A DNA stretch of 64,000 nt, from assembly GCA_017555205.1 (NCBI GenBank), contig JAFZGW010000009.1, positions 62,001 to 126,000 on the forward strand. The letters run 5' to 3'. The DNA is from Akkermansia sp. Its GTDB lineage: Bacteria; Verrucomicrobiota; Verrucomicrobiia; Verrucomicrobiales; Akkermansiaceae. Positions within the stretch are counted from its first letter, which is position 1. Each line of letters starts with the position of its first letter. The position numbers and the translations under genes were made by a program. The notes under the pieces were generated by a model that was given only the letters and a program-made list of their open reading frames with translations, was not told the origin of the DNA and did not search any database. Below, piece after piece: positions 1 to 8,747 of the stretch.

Positions 1-468
1 AGGGAAAACGAGCACCATGCAAAGTATTAACAATAAGCCGATTGTAAAAACTGGTGGTCATTGGTGGTCAGGGCGATGACCACCATTAACACGCTTGCTA
101 TCAATAAATAAGGGCAAAAGTGGTCACTTTTTCAGAAAAAACATTTAAGATTTTATATAAAGCTGTGGCGTTAACCGTGCGCGCAAGTTGCTTTTCTCCC
201 TGCTGCCTGGAGCCGGCAGAGGTGGACAAAATGCCATCTTGGCCAAGTGTTACCTAAAGCCGAAAATAACAAAGCATGCAATTTTCACTTGCAAACGGCT
301 GGAACCCGCTTGCCGTGCGGGATTGAGGGGCTTTTTTGTGGTATACGAAAAGTATACACGATAAGGGCGATTTTCTGCGGTTATTAGCCCTATTTTGGGC
401 AATTTTTGGCATTTTTTGGGCAAAGAAAAAGCCCCTTACTTTTTAATGTAAGGGGCTTATTTTTAAGC
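1..468. other. Gene-free left flank with repeated TGGTCA motifs
   Basis: I see no convincing gene here. The octamer GGTGGTCA occurs at 53-60 and 63-70 and inverted (TGACCACC) at 77-84, with a related GTGGTCAC at 120-127, so four copies of a TGGTCA core lie within 75 bp. A spaced inverted repeat GTATAC-N5-GTATAC lies at 341-357, and CCCGC/GCGGG (305-309 and 317-321) precedes a T6 run at 332-337. The region abuts the 3' end of a tRNA-Leu gene. It could be an operator region for a gene to the left or arm-type sites of an integrase attachment site; neither is proven. Confidence 0.4.
422..463 (-). terminator. Rho-independent terminator of tRNA-Leu
   Basis: A perfect 11-bp stem (429-439 with 448-458, AAGCCCCTTAC pairing with GTAAGGGGCTT) and an 8-nt loop is followed on the minus strand by a T-rich run, the complement of 422-430. 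It sits just beyond the 3' end of the tRNA gene. Confidence 0.85.
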
Positions 469-552
469 TACTACAGACGGGACTCGAACCCGTACGGTGT
501 TAACCACCGGGAGATTTTAAGTCTCCTGCGTCTACCATTCCGCCACTGTAGC
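469..552 (-). tRNA. tRNA-Leu (anticodon UAA)
   Basis: The minus strand folds as an 84-nt type II tRNA. The acceptor strands are GCTACAG at 552-546 and CTGTAGT at 476-470 with discriminator A at 469. The D-arm begins GTGGCGGAATGGTAGACGC, which is typical of leucine tRNAs. The anticodon loop reads CTTAAAA, giving anticodon UAA, a long variable arm follows, and the T-loop is TTCGAAC. CCA is not encoded. A terminator follows directly. Confidence 0.96.
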
Positions 553-638
553 AGAGTGTGTGCAGGTATTCAAGCACATTGTGGGGCGCTTGGCAAGTAA
601 AAAGGGTGGTAACGGTGGTGTGATGCCACAGAAAATTG

Positions 639-1049
639 TCAATTTGCCCAGTGCCAAGTGATTTTCTTTTCGATATCAGGATGAATGGCGCGACCGATAG
701 GGCAGCTCCGTGCGGCGGATTCCAGCACTTTTCGGTCGTGGTGGGAAACACTTGTCGGCATGCTGATATGGAGTTCGATGGAGCTTATGCCGTTTTTTCC
801 TTCGGTGCAGGCGGCTTTTATGCAAGCTCCGTCTGTGGATATGTTGCGCTTGGTTGCAGTATAGGCAATCATGCTTAACATACAGGAGGCTACCGTTGCT
901 GCCAACATGTCTGCCGGTGTCGGAAATTCCCCGCGCCCGCCAAGGGCAGTTGGAATATCCGTAGCGAAGGTGGTGGCAGATGGGCTGAAGTTTGTGTAGC
1001 AGCGCATGTTGCCTGAATGTAGCGTGGATGAGGTGTGTTTGTTTTCCAT
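639..1049 (-). CDS. OsmC/Ohr-family peroxiredoxin-like protein
   Basis: The 136-residue product matches the OsmC/Ohr family in length and layout. It has a GGRGEFPTPADML segment (about residues 37-49), a conserved first cysteine in ASCML (Cys56) and a second in SCPIG (Cys116). In the family these two cysteines reduce organic hydroperoxides using thiol or lipoyl donors in the cytoplasm. The chosen ATG at 1049 keeps the family N-terminus. An ATG at 1059 is out of frame. A perfect 8-bp inverted repeat (1093-1112) lies 44-63 bp upstream. The gene is probably monocistronic. Whether it is OsmC or a YhfA-like relative cannot be decided here. Confidence 0.85.
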   Translation of the reverse strand: MENKHTSSTLHSGNMRCYTNFSPSATTFATDIPTALGGRGEFPTPADMLAATVASCMLSMIAYTATKRNISTDGACIKAACTEGKNGISSIELHISMPTSVSHHDRKVLESAARSCPIGRAIHPDIEKKITWHWAN

Positions 1050-1092
1050 ACTTCGCCATTATGCTCTCCGGGAGGCCTGTTGCACAATCTAT

Positions 1093-1112
1093 ATAGCCAA
1101 CTGTTTGGCTAT
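1093..1112. promoter_or_regulatory. Inverted repeat upstream of the OsmC-like gene, possible operator
   Basis: ATAGCCAA and TTGGCTAT form a perfect 8-bp inverted repeat with a CTGT spacer. It lies 44-63 bp upstream of the minus-strand OsmC-like start, where a promoter would be expected, with a TATATA-like -10 sequence next to it. It does not resemble the published OhrR operator. It could also be a hairpin. Confidence 0.35.
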
Positions 1113-1212
1113 TTTACAGGGGGAATGTCGATATTCTTTCTTTATGTCTCATCTTGTACTCGACAAACGGTTTGATTTGTGATTTATTAACTGCACGTTT
1201 TTTACGCATATC

Positions 1213-1710
1213 ATGAAGTCTTACACCATTTTCCAGAAGTCGGATGACGAGACCGTCAACAGTTTCCTTTCTTGGATGCGCGATCAGGAGCGCGGCGTAT
1301 ACCGTGCCGCACTGCGTGAGTTGGGCGCTCTGAAAAAGCTTCGTCCTCAGTTCATGCAGCAGAAACCTCTTGAGGAGCAGTTCGCATGGATTAAAAAGAT
1401 GCTGGCTTGGAAACCGGCCGAGACAATCGCTGATCACCTCCTGCAGGTGTGGCTTATCCGTAAGCACGAGGGTATGCTTATCAGCTTTATCGAAGCTTTG
1501 GGTATTGAGCACAATGGCCACGGTGTGGTAGATGTGCTGCCCGAGTCGCTCGATGCAGACAAACTGAAGGCTGCCGTGGACGCTCTCTTTGAGAAATATC
1601 CTGCCGGTGCTGTTTCCGTATACCTGCACATGTTCCAGAACCAGACTGAGGAAGGCTGGCCTGAACTGCAGGAGATTCTGGACAATGATGAGCGCATCAC
1701 CATTCGCTGA
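1213..1710 (+). CDS. Conserved-looking soluble protein of unknown function
   Basis: The product has 165 residues, no signal peptide and no membrane segment. It is rich in charged residues and aromatic or helical stretches, for example FLSWMRDQERGVYRAALREL near residues 18-37. I do not recognise the family. Its 3' end overlaps the likely tadA start (1685) by 26 bp, and an AGGAG sequence for tadA lies inside it at 1670-1674. It is therefore probably the first gene of a unit with tadA and ybeY, and a housekeeping role in translation or RNA processing is only a guess by association. Confidence 0.75.
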   Translation: MKSYTIFQKSDDETVNSFLSWMRDQERGVYRAALRELGALKKLRPQFMQQKPLEEQFAWIKKMLAWKPAETIADHLLQVWLIRKHEGMLISFIEALGIEHNGHGVVDVLPESLDADKLKAAVDALFEKYPAGAVSVYLHMFQNQTEEGWPELQEILDNDERITIR

Positions 1711-2251
1711 TGTGCCGCAAATGCCGTCGCCGCAAGCGGTTGACGAACATTTTATGATGCTGGCTATGCGCGAGGCTGAAAAAGCCCGCGCTGCCGGCGA
1801 GGTTCCCTGCGGCTGTGTGATTGTGAAAGACAATCGCGTGATTGCCCGTGGCTGGAACCAAGTAGAAGCCCTCAAGGATGCCACTGCACATGCGGAGATG
1901 CTGGCGCTGACTGCTGCCGAAGCCGCTGTGGGAGATTGGCGCCTAGAGGGCTGCACTGTATACGTAACCAAGGAGCCGTGCCCTATGTGCGCCGGTGCCA
2001 TGGTGCATTGCCGCCCTGACCGGGTGGTTTTTGGTATACGCGACCCGAAGGGGGGCGCCTGCGGTGGCTGGATTCACCTGCTGGATTCAAACCCGCCGCT
2101 CAATCACAAGTGTGAGTGCGTGGGCGGGGTGTTGGGCGATGCTTGTCTGGAGCAGTTTCAGAGCTTTTTTCGTGCTGCCCGGGCTGCAGCAAAATTGCGC
2201 AAGCAACAACTGAGAGAACAGGAGACCTCAAAGGATGATACCGCAGATTGA
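1685..2251 (+). CDS. tadA: tRNA-specific adenosine deaminase TadA
   Basis: TadA converts adenosine 34 to inosine in tRNA-Arg(ACG), widening codon reading. The 188-residue product carries the zinc-dependent cytidine/adenosine deaminase signature: His69-Ala-Glu71 in ATAHAEML, and PCPMCAGAM with Cys99 and Cys102. His69 and the two cysteines bind zinc and Glu71 is the proton shuttle. The start at 1685 (ATGATG) has AGGAG ten bases upstream; 1721 is an alternative. It overlaps the upstream unknown gene by 26 bp and overlaps ybeY by 17 bp, indicating translational coupling. A Lys/Arg-rich C-terminal tail follows the deaminase fold. Confidence 0.93.
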   Translation: MMSASPFADVPQMPSPQAVDEHFMMLAMREAEKARAAGEVPCGCVIVKDNRVIARGWNQVEALKDATAHAEMLALTAAEAAVGDWRLEGCTVYVTKEPCPMCAGAMVHCRPDRVVFGIRDPKGGACGGWIHLLDSNPPLNHKCECVGGVLGDACLEQFQSFFRAARAAAKLRKQQLREQETSKDDTAD

Positions 2252-2678
2252 ACTATACCTCAATACGGAGCGAGATTGGGTGAGCGAGGAGCTCTTGGCT
2301 CGCTTTGAAGCTGCGCTGCAGGAGTTGTTGCCTGAGTTGTTGGCCGTACCACGGGGGCCGGATCATGTGTTGAGCTCGTTGCCGATGGTTGAGATTGCAG
2401 TAGTGGATGACGCTGCGATTGCCCAGGTGCATGCCGAGTTTTTGGATGACCCCAGCGAGACGGATGCTATCACGTTCCCCTATGGCGAGATTTTGGTGAG
2501 TTGCGATACCGCTGCCCGTTATGCTGCGGAGCATGGTATTGACCCTTGCGAGGAGCTTTTTCGCTACATGGTGCATGGGCTTACCCACTTGCACGGCTAT
2601 TTGGATTATGAGCCGGAAGATAGGCAGGCATTATTTGCGGTGCAAGAACCGCTTGTTGCGCGATATTTTCCCCGCTGA
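2235..2678 (+). CDS. ybeY: Endoribonuclease YbeY (rRNA maturation factor)
   Basis: YbeY is a zinc-dependent ribonuclease involved in 16S rRNA 3'-end maturation and ribosome quality control. The 147-residue product has the expected length and ends in the metal motif region HGLTHLHGYLDY (residues 114-125). His114 and His118 match the first two zinc ligands. The usual YDH ending is replaced by YLDY, so the third ligand histidine is missing at its usual place; Asp124 or His120 could substitute. The start overlaps tadA by 17 bp. It runs convergently towards a lipid kinase gene with only 18 bp between stop codons. Confidence 0.88.
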   Translation: MIPQIELYLNTERDWVSEELLARFEAALQELLPELLAVPRGPDHVLSSLPMVEIAVVDDAAIAQVHAEFLDDPSETDAITFPYGEILVSCDTAARYAAEHGIDPCEELFRYMVHGLTHLHGYLDYEPEDRQALFAVQEPLVARYFPR

Positions 2679-2696
2679 AGGGAAGGGGGAGCGGTA

Positions 2697-3674
2697 TTAA
2701 AAATCTTGGGCTCGGCGCAGGAATGTGCGCCAGGCATCGACCATGGGGTGTGCCATGATTCGCCCTATGGGGGTGGAGGGGATAGGCATGCGGGGGATGC
2801 AGACTCGGAGCCTGCGGGGTAATCGGCGTATGGTAATGGTTTCCCCCGGGTGCAGGCTGCCGGCATAATCACCATCGAGCTGGTAGTCAACGGTACCTTC
2901 GGCCGTTATTTCGCAGCTTTCGAAGGTGCAGAGGTTGGTGAATTGGCTCACGTTGCTGTTGGTTGCGCCGCGCTGGAGCATGCAGCCAAGTATTTCGAAA
3001 AGGATGGGCATGCTCTCTTGGTGAATGATAGCGGCATCCAACTTGCCGTCGTCGTAGCGAGCGTTGGCAAAGAGGTGAGCCTCGCCGCCGTAGCGTTTGC
3101 CGTTGCCCATGATGATTTGTGTGCCTCGCATTTCCGTACCGTCCGGCAGAGTGACTGTAATGACGGGGTGGTGGCGGACGGCTACTTTCAGGCCGGTGAC
3201 GATATGTGCCGCAGCCCCCATGTTGCGCTTGAGTTTGGGGGTGATGAGTTTGACAATGCTTGCATCCGGGCCGAAGCCGGCCATTTGCAGAAATGGCCGG
3301 TCATTGACGGTGAAGATGTCGACCTCTTGGCGTGCTCCGTTTTTGATGGCATCGAGGGCGATGTCGAAGCGGCGCGAGCCGATTCCCAGCTCTCGCGCAA
3401 ACACATTCATGGTGCCGCAGGGGAGTATGCCCAGTGCGGCGTTTGTTCCTACTAAGCCTTGAGCTGCATTCATTAGGGTGCCATCGCCACCGGCGGCGGC
3501 AATAACCGGCTCGCCCGATTCGGCCAGCTCGCGGGCTCGTTCTGTCAAATCCTCGGCACTTGTGGTCGGAACCAGTGTGAAGTCGTCACGGTGGTCATCC
3601 AGCCATGCTTTCAGGCCGGAGCGAAAAAGACTGCCGGCCTTGGGGTTGATGAGCAGGGGAACAGTGAGGTGCAT
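2697..3674 (-). CDS. Diacylglycerol/lipid kinase family protein
   Basis: The product (325 residues) belongs to the DAGK catalytic-domain family (YegS/DgkB-like), which phosphorylates diacylglycerol or related lipids at the inner membrane face. It begins LLINPKAGS and has the nucleotide-binding GGDGT motif at residues 62-66, followed by LGILPCGTMNVFARELG. Length is normal for the family. It starts 9 bp after the cdsA stop, so the two genes form a phospholipid-metabolism pair. The exact lipid substrate cannot be read from the sequence. Confidence 0.88.
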   Translation of the reverse strand: MHLTVPLLINPKAGSLFRSGLKAWLDDHRDDFTLVPTTSAEDLTERARELAESGEPVIAAAGGDGTLMNAAQGLVGTNAALGILPCGTMNVFARELGIGSRRFDIALDAIKNGARQEVDIFTVNDRPFLQMAGFGPDASIVKLITPKLKRNMGAAAHIVTGLKVAVRHHPVITVTLPDGTEMRGTQIIMGNGKRYGGEAHLFANARYDDGKLDAAIIHQESMPILFEILGCMLQRGATNSNVSQFTNLCTFESCEITAEGTVDYQLDGDYAGSLHPGETITIRRLPRRLRVCIPRMPIPSTPIGRIMAHPMVDAWRTFLRRAQDF

Positions 3675-3683
3675 GGGGTAATA

Positions 3684-4622
3684 TTAGGCGCAGAGTATAG
3701 GCATTACTGCGGCAAAGAACGATACGGTGAAAGCCGGGGAGTCGATGAGGTCGAAAATGCCACCGATGCCCGGCAGCAGTGAGCCGCTGTCCTTAATCGC
3801 TACACCGCGCTTAATGAGGGAGCCCGCCAAATCGCCGGCTACGCTCAATATGAAGATTGCCGGCATGAGCACGCAGAAGAATATAACGGGAGTTTGCCCA
3901 AAATCGAAGGTGGTGATGGGGAGCAGGTACCAGCTGCACACAGATGTGATGATGAAGGAGCCAATGATGCCCTCCCAGGTTTTCTTGGGGGATACTGCCG
4001 GGCTGAACTTGCGCTTAATAAAGCGCCCCCCCAGTAGTACTCCGCTCACGTATGCCCAAATGTCGCTCATTTTGGTGGCGAGAATCAGCCACAGCAGGTT
4101 GTAAATAGCTGCCGGGTCATTGAGCGTGCACAGGGCGAAGGCAAAAAGCCATACGGGGTAGACGAAAGAGAGTATGGTCATGCCGGCGCTACTGAGTGCC
4201 TGCGCGCCGGTGCTGCCCTTGTAGTCCATGCGATAGAGCTCGCAGAAGAATGCCACCAGTACATAAAGAACCAACAGGCTCAATGCTACTGTGTTGAAGT
4301 TAAAGTTGGCTGCTAGGAAGATGGAGGTGGGGCCATCTACGCCGCCAATCACGGCGAGGGGCTCCTCTGTGCAGAGCAACAGCATGCCTGCCGCCATGAG
4401 CCATGGGTAAAGCAAACCTGCTACTAGGGCTAGTCCCCGATTGCTTTCCTTACCGCGCTCGCGCAGCATGTTGAACCACTCGTAGCTTGTAAGGTTGCAC
4501 AGCACGCACACGAGAATGGCATAACCAATGGAACTGTTCCAACATACAGCGCCGCCAAGCAGGCTGAGGAGTATGATAGTGCTGATACCGCGTTCAATGA
4601 AGGTTTTGAGTTTGGGGGACAT
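3684..4622 (-). CDS. cdsA: Phosphatidate cytidylyltransferase CdsA
   Basis: CdsA makes CDP-diacylglycerol from phosphatidic acid and CTP in the inner membrane. The 312-residue product has about eight hydrophobic segments and the C-terminal signature region DLAGSLIKRGVAIKDSGSLL followed by PGIGGIFDLID. The usual histidine of PGHGG is isoleucine here and the usual DRxD is DLID, so the signature is slightly divergent. I chose the ATG at 4622 (MSPKLKTF), because the 40 residues that could extend it upstream do not look like a real N-terminus. It is followed closely by the lipid kinase gene. Confidence 0.88.
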   Translation of the reverse strand: MSPKLKTFIERGISTIILLSLLGGAVCWNSSIGYAILVCVLCNLTSYEWFNMLRERGKESNRGLALVAGLLYPWLMAAGMLLLCTEEPLAVIGGVDGPTSIFLAANFNFNTVALSLLVLYVLVAFFCELYRMDYKGSTGAQALSSAGMTILSFVYPVWLFAFALCTLNDPAAIYNLLWLILATKMSDIWAYVSGVLLGGRFIKRKFSPAVSPKKTWEGIIGSFIITSVCSWYLLPITTFDFGQTPVIFFCVLMPAIFILSVAGDLAGSLIKRGVAIKDSGSLLPGIGGIFDLIDSPAFTVSFFAAVMPILCA

Positions 4623-4676
4623 AAGAGGCTTAATGTGGAGGGTGCAGATGCCCGCAGGGGCGGATGGTGAGAAAGT

Positions 4677-4703
4677 CACCCCCGCTGCACTGCAGCGGGG
4701 GTG
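4677..4703 (-). terminator. Strong hairpin downstream of fumarase
   Basis: A 13-bp perfect inverted repeat (CACCCCCGCTGCA at 4677-4689, TGCAGCGGGGGTG at 4691-4703) lies 12 bp beyond the fumarase stop. The following T tract is poor, so it may be an attenuator or an mRNA 3'-end stabiliser rather than a full intrinsic terminator. Confidence 0.6.
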
Positions 4704-4714
4704 GAAGAGGGGGC

Positions 4715-6364
4715 TTAGTGAGCGCAACCGGGGCAAGCCCAACCGGCACGGATGTCGGCGAAGAAGTCGTTGCCCTTATCGTCAACCAAGATGTAGGCCG
4801 GGAAATCCTTCACGGTAATTTTCCAGATGGCTTCCATGCCCAGCTCGGGGTATTCGATGCATTCGATGGAGGTGATGCAGTTCTTAGCAAGGTCTGCAGC
4901 AACACCGCCGATGGAGCCCAGGTAGAAGCCGCCGTACTTCTGGCAGGCATCTGTCACGCACTGAGCGCGGTTACCCTTGGCAATCATAATCATGCTGCCG
5001 CCGTGGCTCTGGAAGAGGTCCACGTAGGAGTCCATACGGCCGGCGGTGGTGGGGCCGAAGGAACCGGAGGGATAACCCTCGGGCGTCTTGGCGGGGCCGG
5101 CGTAGTAAATCGGATGATCCTTCACATACTGGGGCAGGTCCTTACCGGCATCCAGCAGCTCCTTGAGCTTAGCGTGAGCGATATCGCGGCCCACAATGAT
5201 GGTGCCGTTCAGGGAAAGACGGGTCTTAACCGGATACTTGGAGAGCTCTGCGAGCACTTCCTTCATGGGGCGGTCGAGGTCGATGGGTACACTGGCACTC
5301 TTTGTCTCGCGCAGTTCGGCGGGAATGTACTTGCCCGGGTCGTACTCGAGCTCTTCGATGAAGATACCCTCGGGGGTAATCTTGGCCTTGGCGTTGCGGT
5401 CAGCAGAGCAGGATACACCCAGCGCTACGGGGCAAGATGCGCCGTGGCGGGGCAGGCGTACCACGCGAACGTCCAGAGCGAACCACTTGCCACCGAACTG
5501 TGCACCCAGGCCCAGCTTCTCGGCTTCCTTCTTCAGCTCGTTCTCTAGCTCCACGTCGCGGAAGGCGCGGCCGTGCTCGTTGCCGGTGGTGGGCAGGCTG
5601 TCGTAGTACTTGGTGGAAGCCAGCTTTACGGTCTTCAGGCAGAGCTCGGCGCTGGTGCCACCCACAACGAATGCCACGTGGTAGGGCGGGCAGGCAGCAG
5701 TGCCGAGTGTGCTCATCTTCTCCACCATGAACTTCTTGAGGGAAGTGGGGTTAAGCAGAGCCTTGGTCTCCTGATAGAGGTAGGTCTTGTTGGCGGAACC
5801 GCCGCCCTTGGCGATGAAGAGGAAGTCGTACTCCATGCCGTGGTCGGTAGCAAAGAGATCAATCTGAGCGGGCAGGTTGGTGCCGGTGTTGATTTCCTTG
5901 TACATGTCCAGAGCTACATTCTGGGAGTAGCGCAGGTTGTTCTTGGTGTAGCAATCGTATGCGCCGCGGGAGATGTATTCGGCATCATCAAAGCCGGTCC
6001 ATACCTGCTGGCCCTTCTTGCCCACGCAGATGGCGGTGCCGGTGTCCTGGCAGAGCGGAAGCACGCCGAGGGCTGCAACCTCAGCATTGCGGAGCATGGT
6101 GAGAGCCACGCTCTTGTCGTTCTCCGAAGCCTCGGGGTCGCTGAGAATGCTCTGCACCATCTGCAGGTGCTCCGGGCGCAGGTAGAAAGCCACATCATGC
6201 CAAGCTGTTTCAGCCAGCAGTCGCAGACCTTCGGGTTCAACCTTCAGAATCGGTTTGCCCTCAAATTCACTGACACTCACGTAGTCCTTAGTGAGCAGAC
6301 GATACTTCGTGGTGTCTTCCCCCATGGGGAACATTTCCTGATAGACAAAAGGAGGTGTTGCCAT
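4715..6364 (-). CDS. fumA: Class I fumarate hydratase (Fe-S)
   Basis: This 549-residue protein is full length for the FumA/FumB type, which interconverts fumarate and malate using an oxygen-sensitive [4Fe-4S] cluster. Likely cluster cysteines are Cys105 in PLCQDTGT, Cys225 in AACPPYH and Cys319 in GVSCSA. The C-terminal beta domain includes [18 protein letters not shown] -10-like box (6375-6380 on the minus strand) lies only about 11 bases before the ATG, so the 5' leader must be very short. Fumarase fits with mdh, icd and Complex I in the window as TCA and respiratory enzymes. Confidence 0.95.
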   Translation of the reverse strand: MATPPFVYQEMFPMGEDTTKYRLLTKDYVSVSEFEGKPILKVEPEGLRLLAETAWHDVAFYLRPEHLQMVQSILSDPEASENDKSVALTMLRNAEVAALGVLPLCQDTGTAICVGKKGQQVWTGFDDAEYISRGAYDCYTKNNLRYSQNVALDMYKEINTGTNLPAQIDLFATDHGMEYDFLFIAKGGGSANKTYLYQETKALLNPTSLKKFMVEKMSTLGTAACPPYHVAFVVGGTSAELCLKTVKLASTKYYDSLPTTGNEHGRAFRDVELENELKKEAEKLGLGAQFGGKWFALDVRVVRLPRHGASCPVALGVSCSADRNAKAKITPEGIFIEELEYDPGKYIPAELRETKSASVPIDLDRPMKEVLAELSKYPVKTRLSLNGTIIVGRDIAHAKLKELLDAGKDLPQYVKDHPIYYAGPAKTPEGYPSGSFGPTTAGRMDSYVDLFQSHGGSMIMIAKGNRAQCVTDACQKYGGFYLGSIGGVAADLAKNCITSIECIEYPELGMEAIWKITVKDFPAYILVDDKGNDFFADIRAGWACPGCAH

Positions 6365-6480
6365 AACACCGCTATTTATACCATCTTTCGGCGCATAATT
6401 CCAGCAAAAAAAGCTCTCAGCCCTTTTAACTGGCTTATTTTATGCTTGCAAATGGTTGCATAACGTGGGATGATAGCAGC

Positions 6481-7314
6481 ATGTCATGTTATTCTACCGT
6501 GGTCATTACCGGGGCTTCGTCCGGCTTTGGTAAGGCGTTTGCGTATCGTGTTGCTGAGTCGCGGAGCCGTCAGGCTTGTGCGCAGGAACTCCGTTTTGTT
6601 CTCATTGCTCGCAGTGAGGACAAGCTGAAGGCATTGGCAGACGACCTGACCGGTAAATATGGTTGCGATGTTGTGGTTTTGCCTTGTGATTTGGCAGATG
6701 GTGCAGCGCGCGCAAGCATGTTGCAAACGGTATCCGCCCTGCGGAGCGACTGGATGATGCTCATGAACAACGCAGGTTTGGGGGATTACGGTGAGTTTTG
6801 CACGTCTGAGCCGGAGCGCAATCATCGTATGATTGAAGTAAATATGACTGCCCTTGTCGAGACTACACGAGCTATGTTACCGGCGATGTTGGCCGCAAGA
6901 AATGCGTATATTGTCAATGTCGCGTCGCTTGCCGGTGACCTTGCCATACCCGATTTTGCCATGTATGCTGCCAGCAAGGCATTTGTGACGTCGTTCAGCG
7001 AGGCGCTTCGCATAGAACTGGCAAAAACTCAGGTACATGTTACGGCGGTATGCCCCGGGCCGTCGCATACGGGGTTCGGGGATGTAGCGCGCCGTACCGG
7101 TAAGAGCAAAAAAGAGGTGCCTTTCCGTAAATGGTTTTACACATCCGTGGAATGTGTGGTGGACTCTGCCTACCGGGCAGTATTGGTCAACAAGGCGCGC
7201 TGTTATCCATCCCTGAAAATCCGGCTTGTCGGGTTATTTGTTCGCAATGCTCCGCTGTGGTTATTGCGCTTAATTATGGGGTCTCGTCCGCGAAAAGCCG
7301 TACCTGCCGAATAA
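6481..7314 (+). CDS. Short-chain dehydrogenase/reductase
   Basis: The product (277 residues) is a classical SDR oxidoreductase. It has the Rossmann motif TGASSGFG (residues 10-17), LMNNAG in the middle, Ser149 and the catalytic YAASK pair Tyr162/Lys166, followed by a CPGPSHTGF segment. An extra stretch near residues 24-34 (ESRSRQACAQE) enlarges the first helix. The closest subgroup seems to be the DltE/YqjQ-like SDRs, but substrate is unknown. ATG 6481 places the glycine motif at its usual distance; an ATG at 6442 would add 13 unsupported residues. The next gene starts 6 bp after its stop. Confidence 0.88.
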   Translation: MSCYSTVVITGASSGFGKAFAYRVAESRSRQACAQELRFVLIARSEDKLKALADDLTGKYGCDVVVLPCDLADGAARASMLQTVSALRSDWMMLMNNAGLGDYGEFCTSEPERNHRMIEVNMTALVETTRAMLPAMLAARNAYIVNVASLAGDLAIPDFAMYAASKAFVTSFSEALRIELAKTQVHVTAVCPGPSHTGFGDVARRTGKSKKEVPFRKWFYTSVECVVDSAYRAVLVNKARCYPSLKIRLVGLFVRNAPLWLLRLIMGSRPRKAVPAE

Positions 7315-7320
7315 AACGAC

Positions 7321-8700
7321 ATGGAGATGCACTCGAGAAAGACAAAGAAGGACGCAAGCTCGTTAACGTGGTTCAAGTTGGGGCTGTTGCTGGTTTTGGG
7401 TGGAGCCGTAGGTTCGCTGTTTACCCCCTATCCGGCACAGCTGGTGCAGGCTTTTAATCCGCCGCCACCACCTGCGCCTAAGCCCAAGAAAACGGTTAAG
7501 CCGGCGCCTCCGAAGAAAGCTGAGCCGGCGCCCGTGCCTACCGAGGCTGAGCTGGTGGCGCCGGAACCGTGGTCACCGCAAGCCACTTTCGCAATGCCTG
7601 ATGTGGTGCTGCCGCCGTTTCCCCCGGCTCTTCCCGAACGGGTGGAACCCGGCAACTACGAGCATATTAACGAACTTACTCGCGGCTTAAATAACCGCAG
7701 CAATGTACACTTTACCCCCGGTACTACAGCGGCTCAGGATAGGGTGAAAAAGGATGCCTATCAGGTGCGTGTGAGCATGAATGCGCTGCTGCCGAAGGCG
7801 GCTGAGGGGGAGGATTTGCTGAAAGCAAATCCCGAGTTGCCCAAGGTATTGGCCGATTTTGGCGGTTTAATGAAGGTAGCCGCAGTATCTCCTTGGTACC
7901 ATAGTTTGTATCTTCACAAGCAGAATAGGGTGAGAAAGAATACAGCCTTGCTGAACCAAGTGCTGGATCGTCATAATTTTTACGATACGGATACCATTCT
8001 TCAAATTACTGCTCCCGAAAGTAAACGGAATATGCTTTGGATTCAGGCGGACATGGATGTGGTGTCCGATGGTTCCGATGGCGATCGTTTGCCCACCATG
8101 CCCGAAAGTATACGTAAGAGTGACTACTATCAACCCTCGACTTCATATCGATGGCGCAAGTTGGGGACTACCCCGAACCCATTGTTGGAAGGGTGGCAGG
8201 AACGCCTGCAGCGTTACAGAAAGGCGGGTAATAAGGAAGCCGAAGAACGCGCTAAACTTGTGATAACCGATTTGCAGCGTTACAGTTTCCTGCTGGCGGA
8301 GTATGATTCTTTTATCGTGGTACCGCTGACGGTGAAGGAGGGTAAGGATGATACCTACCGACCGGTTCCCGGTGATTATGCTGCGGTGGTGGTCGGTAAG
8401 CGGGTTTTCCCTGCCATTGTGGGTGATTTCGGGCCGAAGTTTAAGACGGGCGAGGCATCGCTACGCCTGTGCAAAACTGTGAACCCCAAGGCCAATGTAT
8501 ATGCTCGCCCCGTGTCGAACCTAGGGGTTAGCTATATCATTTTCCCCGGTACGAAAGAACCTGAGAATGGCCCTATCAACTACGAGCGTCTCAATTCCCG
8601 CGTGCGCGAATTGTTGCAGGAGATAGGTGGTTTGGGTGCCGAGGCTGAGTTTGTGGAAATGCAAGATTTGTTGCCGCAGCCCAAGCCGGAAGCTAAGTGA
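7321..8700 (+). CDS. Membrane-anchored GH75-like (chitosanase-fold) protein
   Basis: The 459-residue protein has one membrane anchor (about residues 18-38), a proline/lysine/alanine-rich linker (47-80) and a C-terminal domain (about 220-412). That domain resembles glycoside hydrolase family 75: QADMDVVSDGSDGD near 242-255 with Asp244/Asp246, EYDSFIVVP near 327-335, and VVVGKRVFPAIVGDFG with GEAS near 356-380. Family members hydrolyse chitosan, and in bacteria such domains may act on other amino sugars. The protein would face the periplasm. Family assignment rests on these motifs from memory; activity is unproven. Confidence 0.7.
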   Translation: MEMHSRKTKKDASSLTWFKLGLLLVLGGAVGSLFTPYPAQLVQAFNPPPPPAPKPKKTVKPAPPKKAEPAPVPTEAELVAPEPWSPQATFAMPDVVLPPFPPALPERVEPGNYEHINELTRGLNNRSNVHFTPGTTAAQDRVKKDAYQVRVSMNALLPKAAEGEDLLKANPELPKVLADFGGLMKVAAVSPWYHSLYLHKQNRVRKNTALLNQVLDRHNFYDTDTILQITAPESKRNMLWIQADMDVVSDGSDGDRLPTMPESIRKSDYYQPSTSYRWRKLGTTPNPLLEGWQERLQRYRKAGNKEAEERAKLVITDLQRYSFLLAEYDSFIVVPLTVKEGKDDTYRPVPGDYAAVVVGKRVFPAIVGDFGPKFKTGEASLRLCKTVNPKANVYARPVSNLGVSYIIFPGTKEPENGPINYERLNSRVRELLQEIGGLGAEAEFVEMQDLLPQPKPEAK

Positions 8701-8747
8701 CAGACTGAGGGCTTGCATTTTGCCGTTGCTGCGGCTACCATGTGAGT

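Noticed and set aside
1..120. CRISPR-like spacing of the TGGTGGTCA repeats
   Set aside because: The repeats are 8-9 bp, irregularly spaced and partly inverted; no CRISPR repeat length or cas gene is present.
500..751. Minus-strand 83-codon open frame across the tRNA
   Set aside because: It runs through tRNA-Leu and overlaps the OsmC-like gene; its residues come from tRNA sequence and a shadow frame.
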